Positions 5,873 through 16,147 of a stretch of DNA of 38,048 nt are shown here, piece after piece. The stretch's first letter is position 1; each line of letters opens with the position of its first letter. A model generated the notes under the pieces. It was not told the DNA's origin, made no database searches, and saw nothing but the letters and a program-made list of their open reading frames with translations. This DNA is from Dietzia lutea (GTDB lineage Bacteria > Actinomycetota > Actinomycetes > Mycobacteriales > Mycobacteriaceae), in contig NZ_CP015451.1 of assembly GCF_003096075.1 (NCBI RefSeq), positions 1 through 38,048 of the forward strand, in the 5' to 3' direction. A program made the position numbers and the translations under genes.

Positions 5873-7890
5873 TCAGCCGAACCTCGTGATCCACTCCCGC
5901 ACGGCCCGCGTGGCGCGGACGTCGTCCTCGTTGTAGGCGAGGATCCGCTCGCGCCCGGCGTCGCGTTCGACGCCCCGGGCCGCCTGCGCGTCCCGGTACC
6001 ACCCGAGCGAGGCCTCACCGCCCGCCTCGGGATCCCGCCAGGTGAACCCGGCGACCGGCGCGACCACCTTGAGACCCAGGCCTGACGTGGAGACGAACTG
6101 GGTGGCGACGGCCTCGTGAACATCCACCCACAGTGGAGAGGAGATGAAGCGCCGCACCTCGGCGACGCCGGGGACCCCCTTGACGACGGCGAGGGTGCCC
6201 TCCGGACCGAACCTGCCCGCCGAGGAGAGGAGCCAGCCGTTCTCGGCGGCCCGTGAATAGCAGTACGCGCGGAACGAGCGCCCCTGCCCTGCCGCCCGGT
6301 CCCGTATCCCGGTGAGCCAGCGCCAGAATTCCGCGAACGCCCGCCCCTCGTCGGCGTCCGGCAGTCGGGACCACGTGACGAACGGCCGGTAGCCCTCATC
6401 CTCGAGCGGCCGCCCGTCCCGCAGGGTGAGCAGCGTGCCCCACAGGTAGGCGCCGTCGTCGAGGTGACTCTCGAGGTCGACGTCCACCTCGACGTCCGCC
6501 CGGGGGATCGTCGGCCGCGCCACCTTGGGCACCACGACCTCGCCGTCGCGGTGCGCCCGCGCGCGCAGGACCGCGTCGGAGTACGGCTCGCCGTTCCAGT
6601 CGGCCGGCCGGTCCGGCCCGGCCTCCGCGAGGTCCGCCACGGTGCGCATCCCCCGCGCCCTCAGGGGGCCCACCTGCCCACCGCCGACGACGAGACTCAC
6701 GTCATCGGACAGGACCAGCCGGCCGCGACACCCCTCGACGGGCCCGTCCCGGTCCTCCCACCCCTCCCACCACGGGCAGGTGCGGCATTCGCCGATCCGG
6801 CTGGGCGCGGTGTCCAGCTCACCGCGCACCACCGCCAGTCTCGTGGCGTGGGTGCGGTCGGCCGGGTCGAGCACCGGCTCGAGGTCGTGCACCACCGCGC
6901 GCGCAGGACCGCGTCGGAGTACGGCTCGCCGTTCCAGTCGGCCGGCCGGTCCGGCCCGGCCTCCGCGAGGTCCGCCACGGTGCGCATCCCCCGCGCCCTC
7001 AGGGGGCCCACCTGCCCACCGCCGACGACGAGACTCACGTCATCGGACAGGACCAGCCGGCCGCGACACCCCTCGACGGGCCCGTCCCGGTCCTCCCACC
7101 CCTCCCACCACGGGCAGGTGCGGCATTCGCCGATCCGGCTGGGCGCGGTGTCCAGCTCACCGCGCACCACCGCCAGTCTCGTGGCGTGGGTGCGGTCGGC
7201 CGGGTCGAGCACCGGCTCGAGGTCGTGCACCACCGCCCGCGCCGACCCCAGCCCGAGCACCGCACCCACCGGGGACGACGCCGCGTGCCCCACCGCCTCG
7301 AGCAGACGCCACGCGTGGACGAGCCGGTCGAGGTCCGCCGGATGGCGCCGCACCCGCAGGGTCGGATCGGGCGCCGGCGCCCAGTCGAGCAGCCGCGTCA
7401 CCGTCGCCGTCGACGACCCCTTCCCCCGCCGCGGGTCGACCACCTTGTGGTTGACCACCAACACCGGCGCGTACCCCCCGCCGGGCACGGCCGCCAACGT
7501 GCACCTCAGGCCCGCCCGGCCACTGCCCTCATCGGCGGGAAGGGCGGCGCCCCACACCAGAGCCGCCCCGTCGGCCAACGCCCGGAGGGTCACCTCCTCG
7601 TCGTCGTCACCCGGTACGTCCCCCGGCAGATCCGTCCAGTGGTCCCCCACCACGTCCACCACCGCGGCGTCGGGGCGCGCGCCCGCCAGCGCGCGCTCCC
7701 TCAACCCCGCGCGGCGATCCGCCGCCGCCATGGCCCGCAGCCGGACGCCCTCGTCGAGCGGCGCCGTCCGCCACCAACCCGGCCGGGCGTCGCGCTCCCG
7801 GGCCACGCGGTGCAGACATCTGGCCCCCGACGCCGGTCCCACCACCGCCGCGTCGGGGACCCGGCCCGTGGTGCGCTCGGCGTCCTCCAT
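5873..7890 (-). pseudogene. TM0106-family RecB-like nuclease, complete span, frameshifted by the 338-bp duplication
   Basis: This 2018-bp span minus 338 bp gives 1680 bp, an exact 559-codon frame plus stop. In the restored protein the N-terminal PD-(D/E)XK-like half (C25, K149, C256, C259, C275) is followed from ~350 by an RNase H/DEDD-like exonuclease domain: VDVDLES (D357-E361) near its start and LAYNEDDVRATRAVREW (539-555, acidic D543/D544) at its end. This two-domain order is typical of TM0106 proteins, which are predicted nucleases without a settled role. The only defect in this copy is the duplication at 6557-6894 / 6895-7232. It crosses the boundary between units 1 and 2. Stop TGA is at 5873-5875. 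Confidence 0.85.
6557..7232. repeat. 338-bp direct duplication in nuclease (copy 2)
   Basis: Arms 6557-6894 and 6895-7232; identical in position and junction to the one in copy 1. Confidence 0.95.
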
Positions 7891-8001
7891 CGCCGTCCAT
7901 CATGGCCCAGCCGCGCAGCGGACGACGGTCCGGTCCTCAGCGCCAGGCGATTCGCCTAGGCTGGGGATCTGATGATCGCGACGAGAGAAGGATCGACGCC
8001 C

Positions 8002-8844
8002 ATGGGCAAGCTGACGACCTACCGCGACAAGCGTGCCGGACTCCGGGCCCATGCCGCGGCGCTCAAGTCCACCGCCATGACCGAGGCCAAGCTCGCGGCC
8101 AAGGAGACCCGCAAGCAGGCCAGGGAGGCCCACCGCGTGGAACTGGCGGAGGCCAAGAAGCGCGCCAAGCTCGAGGGCAAGAACGCCGACCGCAAGGCCA
8201 AGCGCGAGGAGAAGCGCGCCGAGAAGCAGAACAAGCTCGACCGCAAGGCCGCAAAGCGGGACCGCAAGGCCGAGAAGGTCCACGCCAAGGAGGAGCGCAA
8301 GACCATCAAGCGTGAGGCCAAGATTCTGGCGAAGGACCGGAAGCTCGCCGAGAAGATCGACGCCGCCGGCCGCAAGCACGAGTACCAGCTGGCCGAGATG
8401 GAGCTCGACAAGCTCAAGGGCACCAAGCTGGGCAAGGACGACGTGCAACGTTGGCTGAACATGGCCAAGGTCGCCACCCCGGTCCTGCTGCCGCTGGTCT
8501 ACAAGGTCGTGTCCAACGCGCAGAGCTCCGACAAGACCGCCGAGGCCGGCGGGGTCGACCTCAAGGCAGCCGGCATCAACGCCACCGGCCCCGCCGCCGC
8601 CCTGGGTGCGCGGATCGTCCGCCTCGAGCGGACCCTCGACGGGCTCGAGACGAGCCGCGGTGGCGAGCGGGAGGTCAAGGATTTCGTCGCCTCCACCCGC
8701 ACGCGCCTGACCGACCTGCGCACGGCCGTCGAGACCGCCGAGACCACGCCCACCGCCCAGCGGCGCGAGATCCACTCCTCGATCTCCGGCGAACTCGACC
8801 GAGTGAACAAGGACGTCCTGGCCCGCCTGGGGGTCAAGGCGTGA
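8002..8844 (+). CDS. Lys/Arg/Ala-rich coiled-coil protein, DUF6474-like (copy 2)
   Basis: Intact 280-residue copy, same as 1668-2510. It has the same ribosome site and ATG choice, and the same GTGA overlap with the next gene. Confidence 0.85.
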   Translation: MGKLTTYRDKRAGLRAHAAALKSTAMTEAKLAAKETRKQAREAHRVELAEAKKRAKLEGKNADRKAKREEKRAEKQNKLDRKAAKRDRKAEKVHAKEERKTIKREAKILAKDRKLAEKIDAAGRKHEYQLAEMELDKLKGTKLGKDDVQRWLNMAKVATPVLLPLVYKVVSNAQSSDKTAEAGGVDLKAAGINATGPAAALGARIVRLERTLDGLETSRGGEREVKDFVASTRTRLTDLRTAVETAETTPTAQRREIHSSISGELDRVNKDVLARLGVKA

Positions 8845-9515
8845 CCCAGCTGCGTGGGCGTCTGGCCTCCGTCGCGGTGGCGGCCGCGTTGCTCGGCGGC
8901 GCGACCGCACCCGCCGTGATGCTCGCGCCCGTCGCGGCCGCGCACTCCGTGCTGATCTCCGTCGACCCGGAGGACGGCTCACAGCTCGACACGGCGCCCG
9001 AGCAGATCGTGTTGATCTTCAACGAGGAGGTCAACCAGAACTTCGCCTCCGTCGCCGTCACCGCCGGTGATGACCGGACCAATCGCGTGACCGGCGAGCC
9101 GATGGTCGACGGCGAGACCGTCACCGCCCGCGTCGACGACCTCGCGCCCGGCGCCTACACCGTCGGCTATCGCGTCACCTCGGCCGACGGGCACGTCGTG
9201 AGCGGGTCCTCGGTGTTCACCGTCGCCGATGCCGAGGGCGGTGCCGGCGCGGACGGGGGCGCGGCCGGTGCTGACGGCGGTGGCGAGGCTGAGGGAGGTG
9301 CCGGGGCTGAGGATTCCGATGCTGGCGGTGCCACGGCTTCCGACGCCGGTGGCGAGTCGGCGGACGCCGATGCGACCGAGGCCGACGTCGCCGACGAGAC
9401 CTCCGGAGAGAGCTCCGGGGTCAATCCCGTGATCTGGGTGGTCGGCGGCCTGGCCGTCCTGCTCATCGGCGGCGCGTTCGTGCTGCTGCGCCGGGGTGGC
9501 GGCAGCGGCAGCTGA
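8841..9515 (+). CDS. CopC-family copper-binding protein (copy 2)
   Basis: Intact 224-residue copy of 2507-3181, with signal peptide, mature N-terminal His, D-G-H motif, acidic linker and C-terminal membrane helix all unchanged. Confidence 0.93.
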   Translation: MTQLRGRLASVAVAAALLGGATAPAVMLAPVAAAHSVLISVDPEDGSQLDTAPEQIVLIFNEEVNQNFASVAVTAGDDRTNRVTGEPMVDGETVTARVDDLAPGAYTVGYRVTSADGHVVSGSSVFTVADAEGGAGADGGAAGADGGGEAEGGAGAEDSDAGGATASDAGGESADADATEADVADETSGESSGVNPVIWVVGGLAVLLIGGAFVLLRRGGGSGS

Positions 9516-9568
9516 CTGACGGGTCGGGGGGCAACGAGCCGCCGACCGGGGCCTCCGCCCGCCTCTTC

Positions 9569-9733
9569 GCAGCCGCACGCCTCCCTGGCGTCTCGCTCCT
9601 GAGGATGGCGTCTCGCTCCCCCAGCCTCCCGGCAGCCGCACGTCTCCCTGGCGTCTCGCTCCTGAGGATGGCGTCTCGCTCCCCCAGCCTCCCGGCAGCC
9701 GCACGCCTCCCTGGCGTCTCGCTCCTGCGGATG
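9569..9733 (+). repeat. 63-bp tandem repeat array, 2.6 units (copy 2)
   Basis: Units start at 9569, 9632 and 9695, the same as in copy 1. Confidence 0.9.
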
Positions 9734-9758
9734 TACGCGGCACACACAGCCGCTCCTC

Positions 9759-9804
9759 AACATGGCGTCTCGCCCACCCTTCGGTGCAGGCGAGACGCCA
9801 TGTT
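9759..9804 (+). terminator. Long hairpin after copC (copy 2)
   Basis: The 16-bp perfect stem and 14-nt loop are unchanged from 3425-3470. Confidence 0.7.
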
Positions 9805-9810
9805 GGCGGG

Positions 9811-10038
9811 CGGCTGTGGTCGGGCGGGCGCTGGGTGCGGGTCCACGACGACGGCGACTGGTCCACGATAATCGTGTTCGAGGGTCTGCTCACCGTCACC
9901 AACGCACTCATCACGTGGGACATCCCGCCGGGCACCCCGGCCGGCGAGTACCGGGTCGTGTACACCGCGTCGGGCCGCGGGCTCGACGGCCGCCTGTTCC
10001 CGGTTCGGGGGGAGAGCCGGGCCTTCGACGTGCGCTGA
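9811..10038 (+). pseudogene. Ceramidase C-terminal remnant (copy 2)
   Basis: Same ~70-residue tail as in copy 1, ending at TGA 10036-10038. The catalytic part is missing here too, so the truncation predates the six-fold repetition or is shared by the consensus. Confidence 0.6.
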
Positions 10039-10099
10039 CGGCGACTCTGGGACACTGATACCGACATTCGTTGCAGTTCCTAGTGAAAGGACAACGCCC

Positions 10100-10867
10100 G
10101 TGGACATCAAGGGTGCTTCCGTCATCGTCACCGGTGCCGCCTCCGGCCTGGGTAACGCCACCGCGCGTTCCTTCGCCGAGAAGGGCGCCGTCGTGTTCGG
10201 CCTCGACCTCCAGCAGTCGATCGACAAGGCCGTCGAGCAGGGCATCGACGAGGGCATCACCCTCATCGCCGCTGACGTGACCAGTGAGGACGACGTCAAG
10301 GCCGCCATCGCCCGCGCCACCGAGGCCGCACCGCTGCGCGTCGTCGTCAACTGCGCCGGCATCGCGCCGGCCGCCCGCATCGTCTCCAAGAAGGGCGTCC
10401 ACGCGCTCGACCTGTTCGAGACCTGCATCTCCGTGAACCTCGTGGGCACCTTCAACGTGCTGCGGCTGGCCGCCGAGGCCATGTCCACCCAGGACACCGT
10501 CGACGAGGACGGCCAGCGCGGCGTCATCATCAACACCGCGTCCGTCGCCGCGTACGAGGGCCAGGTCGGGCAGATCGCCTACGCCGCCTCGAAGGGCGGC
10601 GTCTACTCGATGGGCATCTGTGCCGCCCGCGACCTCGCGCAGTTCGGCATCCGGGTCAACACCATCGCCCCGGGCACCATCGAGACCCCGATGCTCAAGG
10701 GCCTGACCGAGGAGTTCCAGAAGTCCCTCGAGGCCGCGATCCCGTTCCCGTCGCGCCTCGGCCGCCCGTCGGACTACGCGCAGCTGGCCAACGCGATCGT
10801 CGAGCACGACTACCTCAACGGCGAGAGCTTCCGCATGGACGGCGCCCTGCGCATGGCGCCGCGCTAG
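10100..10867 (+). CDS. Short-chain dehydrogenase, HSD17B10-like (copy 2)
   Basis: Intact 255-residue copy of 3766-4533 with all SDR motifs (TGAASGLG, NCAG, S148, Y161, K165). Confidence 0.92.
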   Translation: MDIKGASVIVTGAASGLGNATARSFAEKGAVVFGLDLQQSIDKAVEQGIDEGITLIAADVTSEDDVKAAIARATEAAPLRVVVNCAGIAPAARIVSKKGVHALDLFETCISVNLVGTFNVLRLAAEAMSTQDTVDEDGQRGVIINTASVAAYEGQVGQIAYAASKGGVYSMGICAARDLAQFGIRVNTIAPGTIETPMLKGLTEEFQKSLEAAIPFPSRLGRPSDYAQLANAIVEHDYLNGESFRMDGALRMAPR

Positions 10868-10930
10868 ACAGCGCGCTGCGCCAGAGGGACCGCCGCGCTA
10901 GACGAACCGCCGCGCCGCAGCGCTCCTGAT

Positions 10931-10971
10931 GACTGCAGGCCCGCCCCCGTCACGGGAGCGGGCCTGCAGTC
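10931..10971. terminator. Terminator hairpin, first (copy 2)
   Basis: 14-bp perfect stem, unchanged from 4597-4637. Confidence 0.8.
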
Positions 10972-10998
10972 GTAGGCGGGGGCGGGTATCAGCCGCGG

Positions 10999-11124
10999 CC
11001 GTTCCCGTCGCGCCTCGGCCGCCCGTCGGACTACGCGCAGCTGGCCAACGCGATCGTCGAGCACGACTACCTCAACGGCGAGAGCTTCCGCATGGACGGC
11101 GCCCTGCGCATGGCGCCGCGCTAG
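10999..11124 (+). pseudogene. Duplicated dehydrogenase tail (copy 2)
   Basis: The 41-codon tail, unchanged from 4665-4790. Confidence 0.9.
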
Positions 11125-11187
11125 ACAGCGCGCTGCGCCAGAGGGACCGCCGCGCTAGACGAACCGCCGCGCCGCAGCGCTCCTGAT

Positions 11188-11228
11188 GACTGCAGGCCCG
11201 CCCCCGTCACGGGAGCGGGCCTGCAGTC
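11188..11228. terminator. Terminator hairpin, second (copy 2)
   Basis: 14-bp perfect stem, unchanged from 4854-4894. Confidence 0.8.
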
Positions 11229-11245
11229 GTAGGCGGGGGCGGGTA

Positions 11246-11878
11246 TCAGCCGCGGCCGTTGTCGATCGCCGGGCCGGGGGCCGGCGGGGCCGGCGCGGGG
11301 GCCGGGGCGCCGGCGGGCGCGGGCAGGCCCGGCAGCGGCGGCAGGACGATGCCCGCGTCGAGCAGCGCCTGCTGGATCTGCGGCGCGAACGTGACGGCGG
11401 CGGCGACCGTCGCACCGACCAGCACGACCGGGATCAGGACGGCGGGGTCCTCGATGACGGTCGTCGCGCCGTCACCGATGCCGAGCGAGCCGGCGACGGG
11501 GGCGTAGAGCGGCGCGAGCGAGCCGGTGGTGGGCTCACCGATCAGCGCCGAGCCGGAGGTGTCCACGGATCCGGTGCCCTCGGCCGGAGTGAGGACGTCG
11601 ACCGAGCCGTTGTCGGCGAGGGAGCCGGTCAGCGGCGCGAAGGAACCGGTGGTCGGCTCGCCGAGCAGGGTGGAACCGGACGTGTCGAGGGACCCCTCGC
11701 CGGTGGCGTTGTCCTCGGGGAAGATCTCCAGCGACCCGCCCTCGAGCGAATCGGAGACCAGGCCGAGGCTGCCGGAATCCAGGCCGCCGGTCTGGGCTCC
11801 TGCGACGCCGGGGAGACCGGCCATGGTGAGTGCGGCGGCGGCTGCGACGGCAGCGGCCTTGCGGGTGGTGAACGTCAT
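11246..11878 (-). CDS. Secreted Gly/Ser/Pro-rich protein (copy 2)
   Basis: Intact 210-residue copy of 4912-5544, with the same signal peptide, two internal blocks, hydrophobic segment and Pro/Ala tail. Confidence 0.8.
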   Translation of the reverse strand: MTFTTRKAAAVAAAAALTMAGLPGVAGAQTGGLDSGSLGLVSDSLEGGSLEIFPEDNATGEGSLDTSGSTLLGEPTTGSFAPLTGSLADNGSVDVLTPAEGTGSVDTSGSALIGEPTTGSLAPLYAPVAGSLGIGDGATTVIEDPAVLIPVVLVGATVAAAVTFAPQIQQALLDAGIVLPPLPGLPAPAGAPAPAPAPPAPGPAIDNGRG

Positions 11879-12206
11879 CTTTACGTCTCCTCGGGTGGAA
11901 AGGGGTTCCCAGGCGCGGAGGCTCGTAGCCGGACCACCCCGGGTGGGGCCTGCCTGGCCCGCCAAAACGCTGTTACAACACCAACAGTGAGATGCGGACC
12001 ACGCCTCACCTTATCCGTGGATTCAGGTGACATACGGCGTGAACTCAGTTAGATCTTAGTTAGATTAAGCGCCGAGATCCTTTCTCCCACACGGCGAGTG
12101 GGGAGCGCAGCGCCGTTTCGGGCCCCGCCGCGGTCGCTCGCCGCCGGACGGGCCGGCGCCGGGGCGGATAAGAGGACGCCGATACTCGCCGGTCACGGGC
12201 GCCGAC
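11879..12206. promoter_or_regulatory. Non-coding region (copy 2)
   Basis: Same as 5545-5872. The GTTAGAT direct repeats are at 12048-12069. Confidence 0.4.
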
Positions 12207-14227
12207 TCAGCCGAACCTCGTGATCCACTCCCGCACGGCCCGCGTGGCGCGGACGTCGTCCTCGTTGTAGGCGAGGATCCGCTCGCGCCCGGCGTCGCGT
12301 TCGACGCCCCGGGCCGCCTGCGCGTCCCGGTACCACCCGAGCGAGGCCTCACCGCCCGCCTCGGGATCCCGCCAGGTGAACCCGGCGACCGGCGCGACCA
12401 CCTTGAGACCCAGGCCTGACGTGGAGACGAACTGGGTGGCGACGGCCTCGTGAACATCCACCCACAGTGGAGAGGAGATGAAGCGCCGCACCTCGGCGAC
12501 GCCGGGGACCCCCTTGACGACGGCGAGGGTGCCCTCCGGACCGAACCTGCCCGCCGAGGAGAGGAGCCAGCCGTTCTCGGCGGCCCGTGAATAGCAGTAC
12601 GCGCGGAACGAGCGCCCCTGCCCTGCCGCCCGGTCCCGTATCCCGGTGAGCCAGCGCCAGAATTCCGCGAACGCCCGCCCCTCGTCGGCGTCCGGCAGTC
12701 GGGACCACGTGACGAACGGCCGGTAGCCCTCATCCTCGAGCGGCCGCCCGTCCCGCAGGGTGAGCAGCGTGCCCCACAGGTAGGCGCCGTCGTCGAGGTG
12801 ACTCTCGAGGTCGACGTCCACCTCGACGTCCGCCCGGGGGATCGTCGGCCGCGCCACCTTGGGCACCACGACCTCGCCGTCGCGGTGCGCCCGCGCGCGC
12901 AGGACCGCGTCGGAGTACGGCTCGCCGTTCCAGTCGGCCGGCCGGTCCGGCCCGGCCTCCGCGAGGTCCGCCACGGTGCGCATCCCCCGCGCCCTCAGGG
13001 GGCCCACCTGCCCACCGCCGACGACGAGACTCACGTCATCGGACAGGAACCAGCCGGCCGCGACACCCCTCGACGGGCCCGTCCCGGTCCTCCCACCCCT
13101 CCCACCACGGGCAGGTGCGGCATTCGCCGATCCGGCTGGGCGCGGTGTCCAGCTCACCGCGCACCACCGCCAGTCTCGTGGCGTGGGTGCGGTCGGCCGG
13201 GTCGAGCACCGGCTCGAGGTCGTGCACCACCGCGCGCGCAGGACCGCGTCGGAGTACGGCTCGCCGTTCCAGTCGGCCGGCCGGTCCGGCCCGGCCTCCG
13301 CGAGGTCCGCCACGGTGCGCATCCCCCGCGCCCTCAGGGGGCCCACCTGCCCACCGCCGACGACGAGACTCACGTCATCGGACAGGACCAGCCGGCCGCG
13401 ACACCCCTCGACGGGCCCGTCCCGGTCCTCCCACCCCTCCCACCACGGGCAGGTGCGGCATTCGCCGATCCGGCTGGGCGCGGTGTCCAGCTCACCGCGC
13501 ACCACCGCCAGTCTCGTGGCGTGGGTGCGGTCGGCCGGGTCGAGCACCGGCTCGAGGTCGTGCACCACCCGCCCGCGCCGACCCCAGCCCGAGCACCGCA
13601 CCCACCGGGGACGACGCCGCGTGCCCCACCGCCTCGAGCAGACGCCACGCGTGGACGAGCCGGTCGAGGTCCGCCGGATGGCGCCGCACCCGCAGGGTCG
13701 GATCGGGCGCCGGCGCCCAGTCGAGCAGCCGCGTCACCGTCGCCGTCGACGACCCCTTCCCCCGCCGCGGGTCGACCACCTTGTGGTTGACCACCAACAC
13801 CGGCGCGTACCCCCCGCCGGGCACGGCCGCCAACGTGCACCTCAGGCCCGCCCGGCCACTGCCCTCATCGGCGGGAAGGGCGGCGCCCCACACCAGAGCC
13901 GCCCCGTCGGCCAACGCCCGGAGGGTCACCTCCTCGTCGTCGTCACCCGGTACGTCCCCGGGCAGATCCGTCCAGTGGTCCCCCACCACGTCCACCACCG
14001 CGGCGTCGGGGGCGCGCGCCCGCCAGCGCGCGCTCCCTCAACCCCGCGCGGCGATCCGCCGCCGCCATGGCCCGCAGCCGGACGCCCTCGTCGAGCGGCG
14101 CCGTCCGCCACCAACCCGGCCGGGCGTCGCGCTCCCGGGCCACGCGGTGCAGACATCTGGCCCCCGACGCCGGTCCCACCACCGCCGCGTCGGGGACCCG
14201 GCCCGTGGTGCGCTCGGCGTCCTCCAT
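12207..14227 (-). pseudogene. TM0106-family nuclease (units 2/3), duplication plus extra frameshifts
   Basis: The C-terminal half is intact. Besides the 338-bp duplication, this copy has extra single bases near 13047 (A), 13570 (C) and 14010 (G), and C to G at 13960. By chance the extra base at ~13047 brings the two duplicated segments into a joint frame, so a 464-codon frame (12207-13601) reads both copies of the cysteine motif and the whole DEDD-like domain. It still lacks the true N-terminus. Confidence 0.8.
12891..13568. repeat. 338-bp direct duplication in nuclease (copy 3)
   Basis: Arms 12891-13229 (one extra A at ~13047) and ~13230-13567, with an extra C at the distal edge (~13570). 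Same junction as in copy 1. Confidence 0.9.
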
Positions 14228-14338
14228 CGCCGTCCATCATGGCCCAGCCGCGCAGCGGACGACGGTCCGGTCCTCAGCGCCAGGCGATTCGCCTAGGCTG
14301 GGGATCTGATGATCGCGACGAGAGAAGGATCGACGCCC

Positions 14339-15181
14339 ATGGGCAAGCTGACGACCTACCGCGACAAGCGTGCCGGACTCCGGGCCCATGCCGCGGCGCT
14401 CAAGTCCACCGCCATGACCGAGGCCAAGCTCGCGGCCAAGGAGACCCGCAAGCAGGCCAGGGAGGCCCACCGCGTGGAACTGGCGGAGGCCAAGAAGCGC
14501 GCCAAGCTCGAGGGCAAGAACGCCGACCGCAAGGCCAAGCGCGAGGAGAAGCGCGCCGAGAAGCAGAACAAGCTCGACCGCAAGGCCGCAAAGCGGGACC
14601 GCAAGGCCGAGAAGGTCCACGCCAAGGAGGAGCGCAAGACCATCAAGCGTGAGGCCAAGATTCTGGCGAAGGACCGGAAGCTCGCCGAGAAGATCGACGC
14701 CGCCGGCCGCAAGCACGAGTACCAGCTGGCCGAGATGGAGCTCGACAAGCTCAAGGGCACCAAGCTGGGCAAGGACGACGTGCAACGTTGGCTGAACATG
14801 GCCAAGGTCGCCACCCCGGTCCTGCTGCCGCTGGTCTACAAGGTCGTGTCCAACGCGCAGAGCTCCGACAAGACCGCCGAGGCCGGCGGGGTCGACCTCA
14901 AGGCAGCCGGCATCAACGCCACCGGCCCCGCCGCCGCCCTGGGTGCGCGGATCGTCCGCCTCGAGCGGACCCTCGACGGGCTCGAGACGAGCCGCGGTGG
15001 CGAGCGGGAGGTCAAGGATTTCGTCGCCTCCACCCGCACGCGCCTGACCGACCTGCGCACGGCCGTCGAGACCGCCGAGACCACGCCCACCGCCCAGCGG
15101 CGCGAGATCCACTCCTCGATCTCCGGCGAACTCGACCGAGTGAACAAGGACGTCCTGGCCCGCCTGGGGGTCAAGGCGTGA
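14339..15181 (+). CDS. Lys/Arg/Ala-rich coiled-coil protein, DUF6474-like (copy 3)
   Basis: Intact 280-residue copy of 1668-2510. It is the last unbroken copy of this gene in the window. Confidence 0.85.
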   Translation: MGKLTTYRDKRAGLRAHAAALKSTAMTEAKLAAKETRKQAREAHRVELAEAKKRAKLEGKNADRKAKREEKRAEKQNKLDRKAAKRDRKAEKVHAKEERKTIKREAKILAKDRKLAEKIDAAGRKHEYQLAEMELDKLKGTKLGKDDVQRWLNMAKVATPVLLPLVYKVVSNAQSSDKTAEAGGVDLKAAGINATGPAAALGARIVRLERTLDGLETSRGGEREVKDFVASTRTRLTDLRTAVETAETTPTAQRREIHSSISGELDRVNKDVLARLGVKA

Positions 15182-15852
15182 CCCAGCTGCGTGGGCGTCT
15201 GGCCTCCGTCGCGGTGGCGGCCGCGTTGCTCGGCGGCGCGACCGCACCCGCCGTGATGCTCGCGCCCGTCGCGGCCGCGCACTCCGTGCTGATCTCCGTC
15301 GACCCGGAGGACGGCTCACAGCTCGACACGGCGCCCGAGCAGATCGTGTTGATCTTCAACGAGGAGGTCAACCAGAACTTCGCCTCCGTCGCCGTCACCG
15401 CCGGTGATGACCGGACCAATCGCGTGACCGGCGAGCCGATGGTCGACGGCGAGACCGTCACCGCCCGCGTCGACGACCTCGCGCCCGGCGCCTACACCGT
15501 CGGCTATCGCGTCACCTCGGCCGACGGGCACGTCGTGAGCGGGTCCTCGGTGTTCACCGTCGCCGATGCCGAGGGCGGTGCCGGCGCGGACGGGGGCGCG
15601 GCCGGTGCTGACGGCGGTGGCGAGGCTGAGGGAGGTGCCGGGGCTGAGGATTCCGATGCTGGCGGTGCCACGGCTTCCGACGCCGGTGGCGAGTCGGCGG
15701 ACGCCGATGCGACCGAGGCCGACGTCGCCGACGAGACCTCCGGAGAGAGCTCCGGGGTCAATCCCGTGATCTGGGTGGTCGGCGGCCTGGCCGTCCTGCT
15801 CATCGGCGGCGCGTTCGTGCTGCTGCGCCGGGGTGGCGGCAGCGGCAGCTGA
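15178..15852 (+). CDS. CopC-family copper-binding protein (copy 3)
   Basis: Intact 224-residue copy of 2507-3181. It is the last unbroken copy of this gene in the window. Confidence 0.93.
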   Translation: MTQLRGRLASVAVAAALLGGATAPAVMLAPVAAAHSVLISVDPEDGSQLDTAPEQIVLIFNEEVNQNFASVAVTAGDDRTNRVTGEPMVDGETVTARVDDLAPGAYTVGYRVTSADGHVVSGSSVFTVADAEGGAGADGGAAGADGGGEAEGGAGAEDSDAGGATASDAGGESADADATEADVADETSGESSGVNPVIWVVGGLAVLLIGGAFVLLRRGGGSGS

Positions 15853-15905
15853 CTGACGGGTCGGGGGGCAACGAGCCGCCGACCGGGGCCTCCGCCCGCC
15901 TCTTC

Positions 15906-16070
15906 GCAGCCGCACGCCTCCCTGGCGTCTCGCTCCTGAGGATGGCGTCTCGCTCCCCCAGCCTCCCGGCAGCCGCACGTCTCCCTGGCGTCTCGCTCCT
16001 GAGGATGGCGTCTCGCTCCCCCAGCCTCCCGGCAGCCGCACGCCTCCCTGGCGTCTCGCTCCTGCGGATG
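15906..16070 (+). repeat. 63-bp tandem repeat array, 2.6 units (copy 3)
   Basis: Units start at 15906, 15969 and 16032, unchanged. Confidence 0.9.
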
Positions 16071-16095
16071 TACGCGGCACACACAGCCGCTCCTC

Positions 16096-16141
16096 AACAT
16101 GGCGTCTCGCCCACCCTTCGGTGCAGGCGAGACGCCATGTT
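16096..16141 (+). terminator. Long hairpin after copC (copy 3)
   Basis: Perfect 16-bp stem, unchanged. Confidence 0.7.
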
Positions 16142-16147
16142 GGCGGG

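Larger units (their letters stand above)
1..6334. repeat. Tandem unit, copy 1 of 6 (6334 bp)
   Basis: Reference copy of the repeated segment; position 1 corresponds to 6335. It is joined directly to copy 2 with no spacer, no terminal inverted repeats and no target-site duplication. It appears base-for-base the same as copy 2 in all stretches compared, and all gene coordinates shift by exactly 6334. The phase of the unit is arbitrary, because the boundary used here simply falls inside the nuclease gene. Confidence 0.98.
10742..11255. repeat. 257-bp direct duplication (copy 2)
   Basis: Arms 10742-10998 and 10999-11255, same CCGTT junction as in copy 1. Confidence 0.95.
6335..12668. repeat. Tandem unit, copy 2 of 6 (6334 bp)
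   Basis: Same length as copy 1. I saw no difference from it in any region compared. This identity, with no third-position changes, means very recent duplication or the same reads used twice. Confidence 0.98.

Noticed and set aside
6326-6331. EcoRI site (GAATTC) next to the unit boundary, suggesting cloning or ligation
   Set aside because: The window's first base is 3 bases beyond the site, not at its cut point, and the nuclease frame reads through it naturally. The phase of the boundary is arbitrary in a circular contig.
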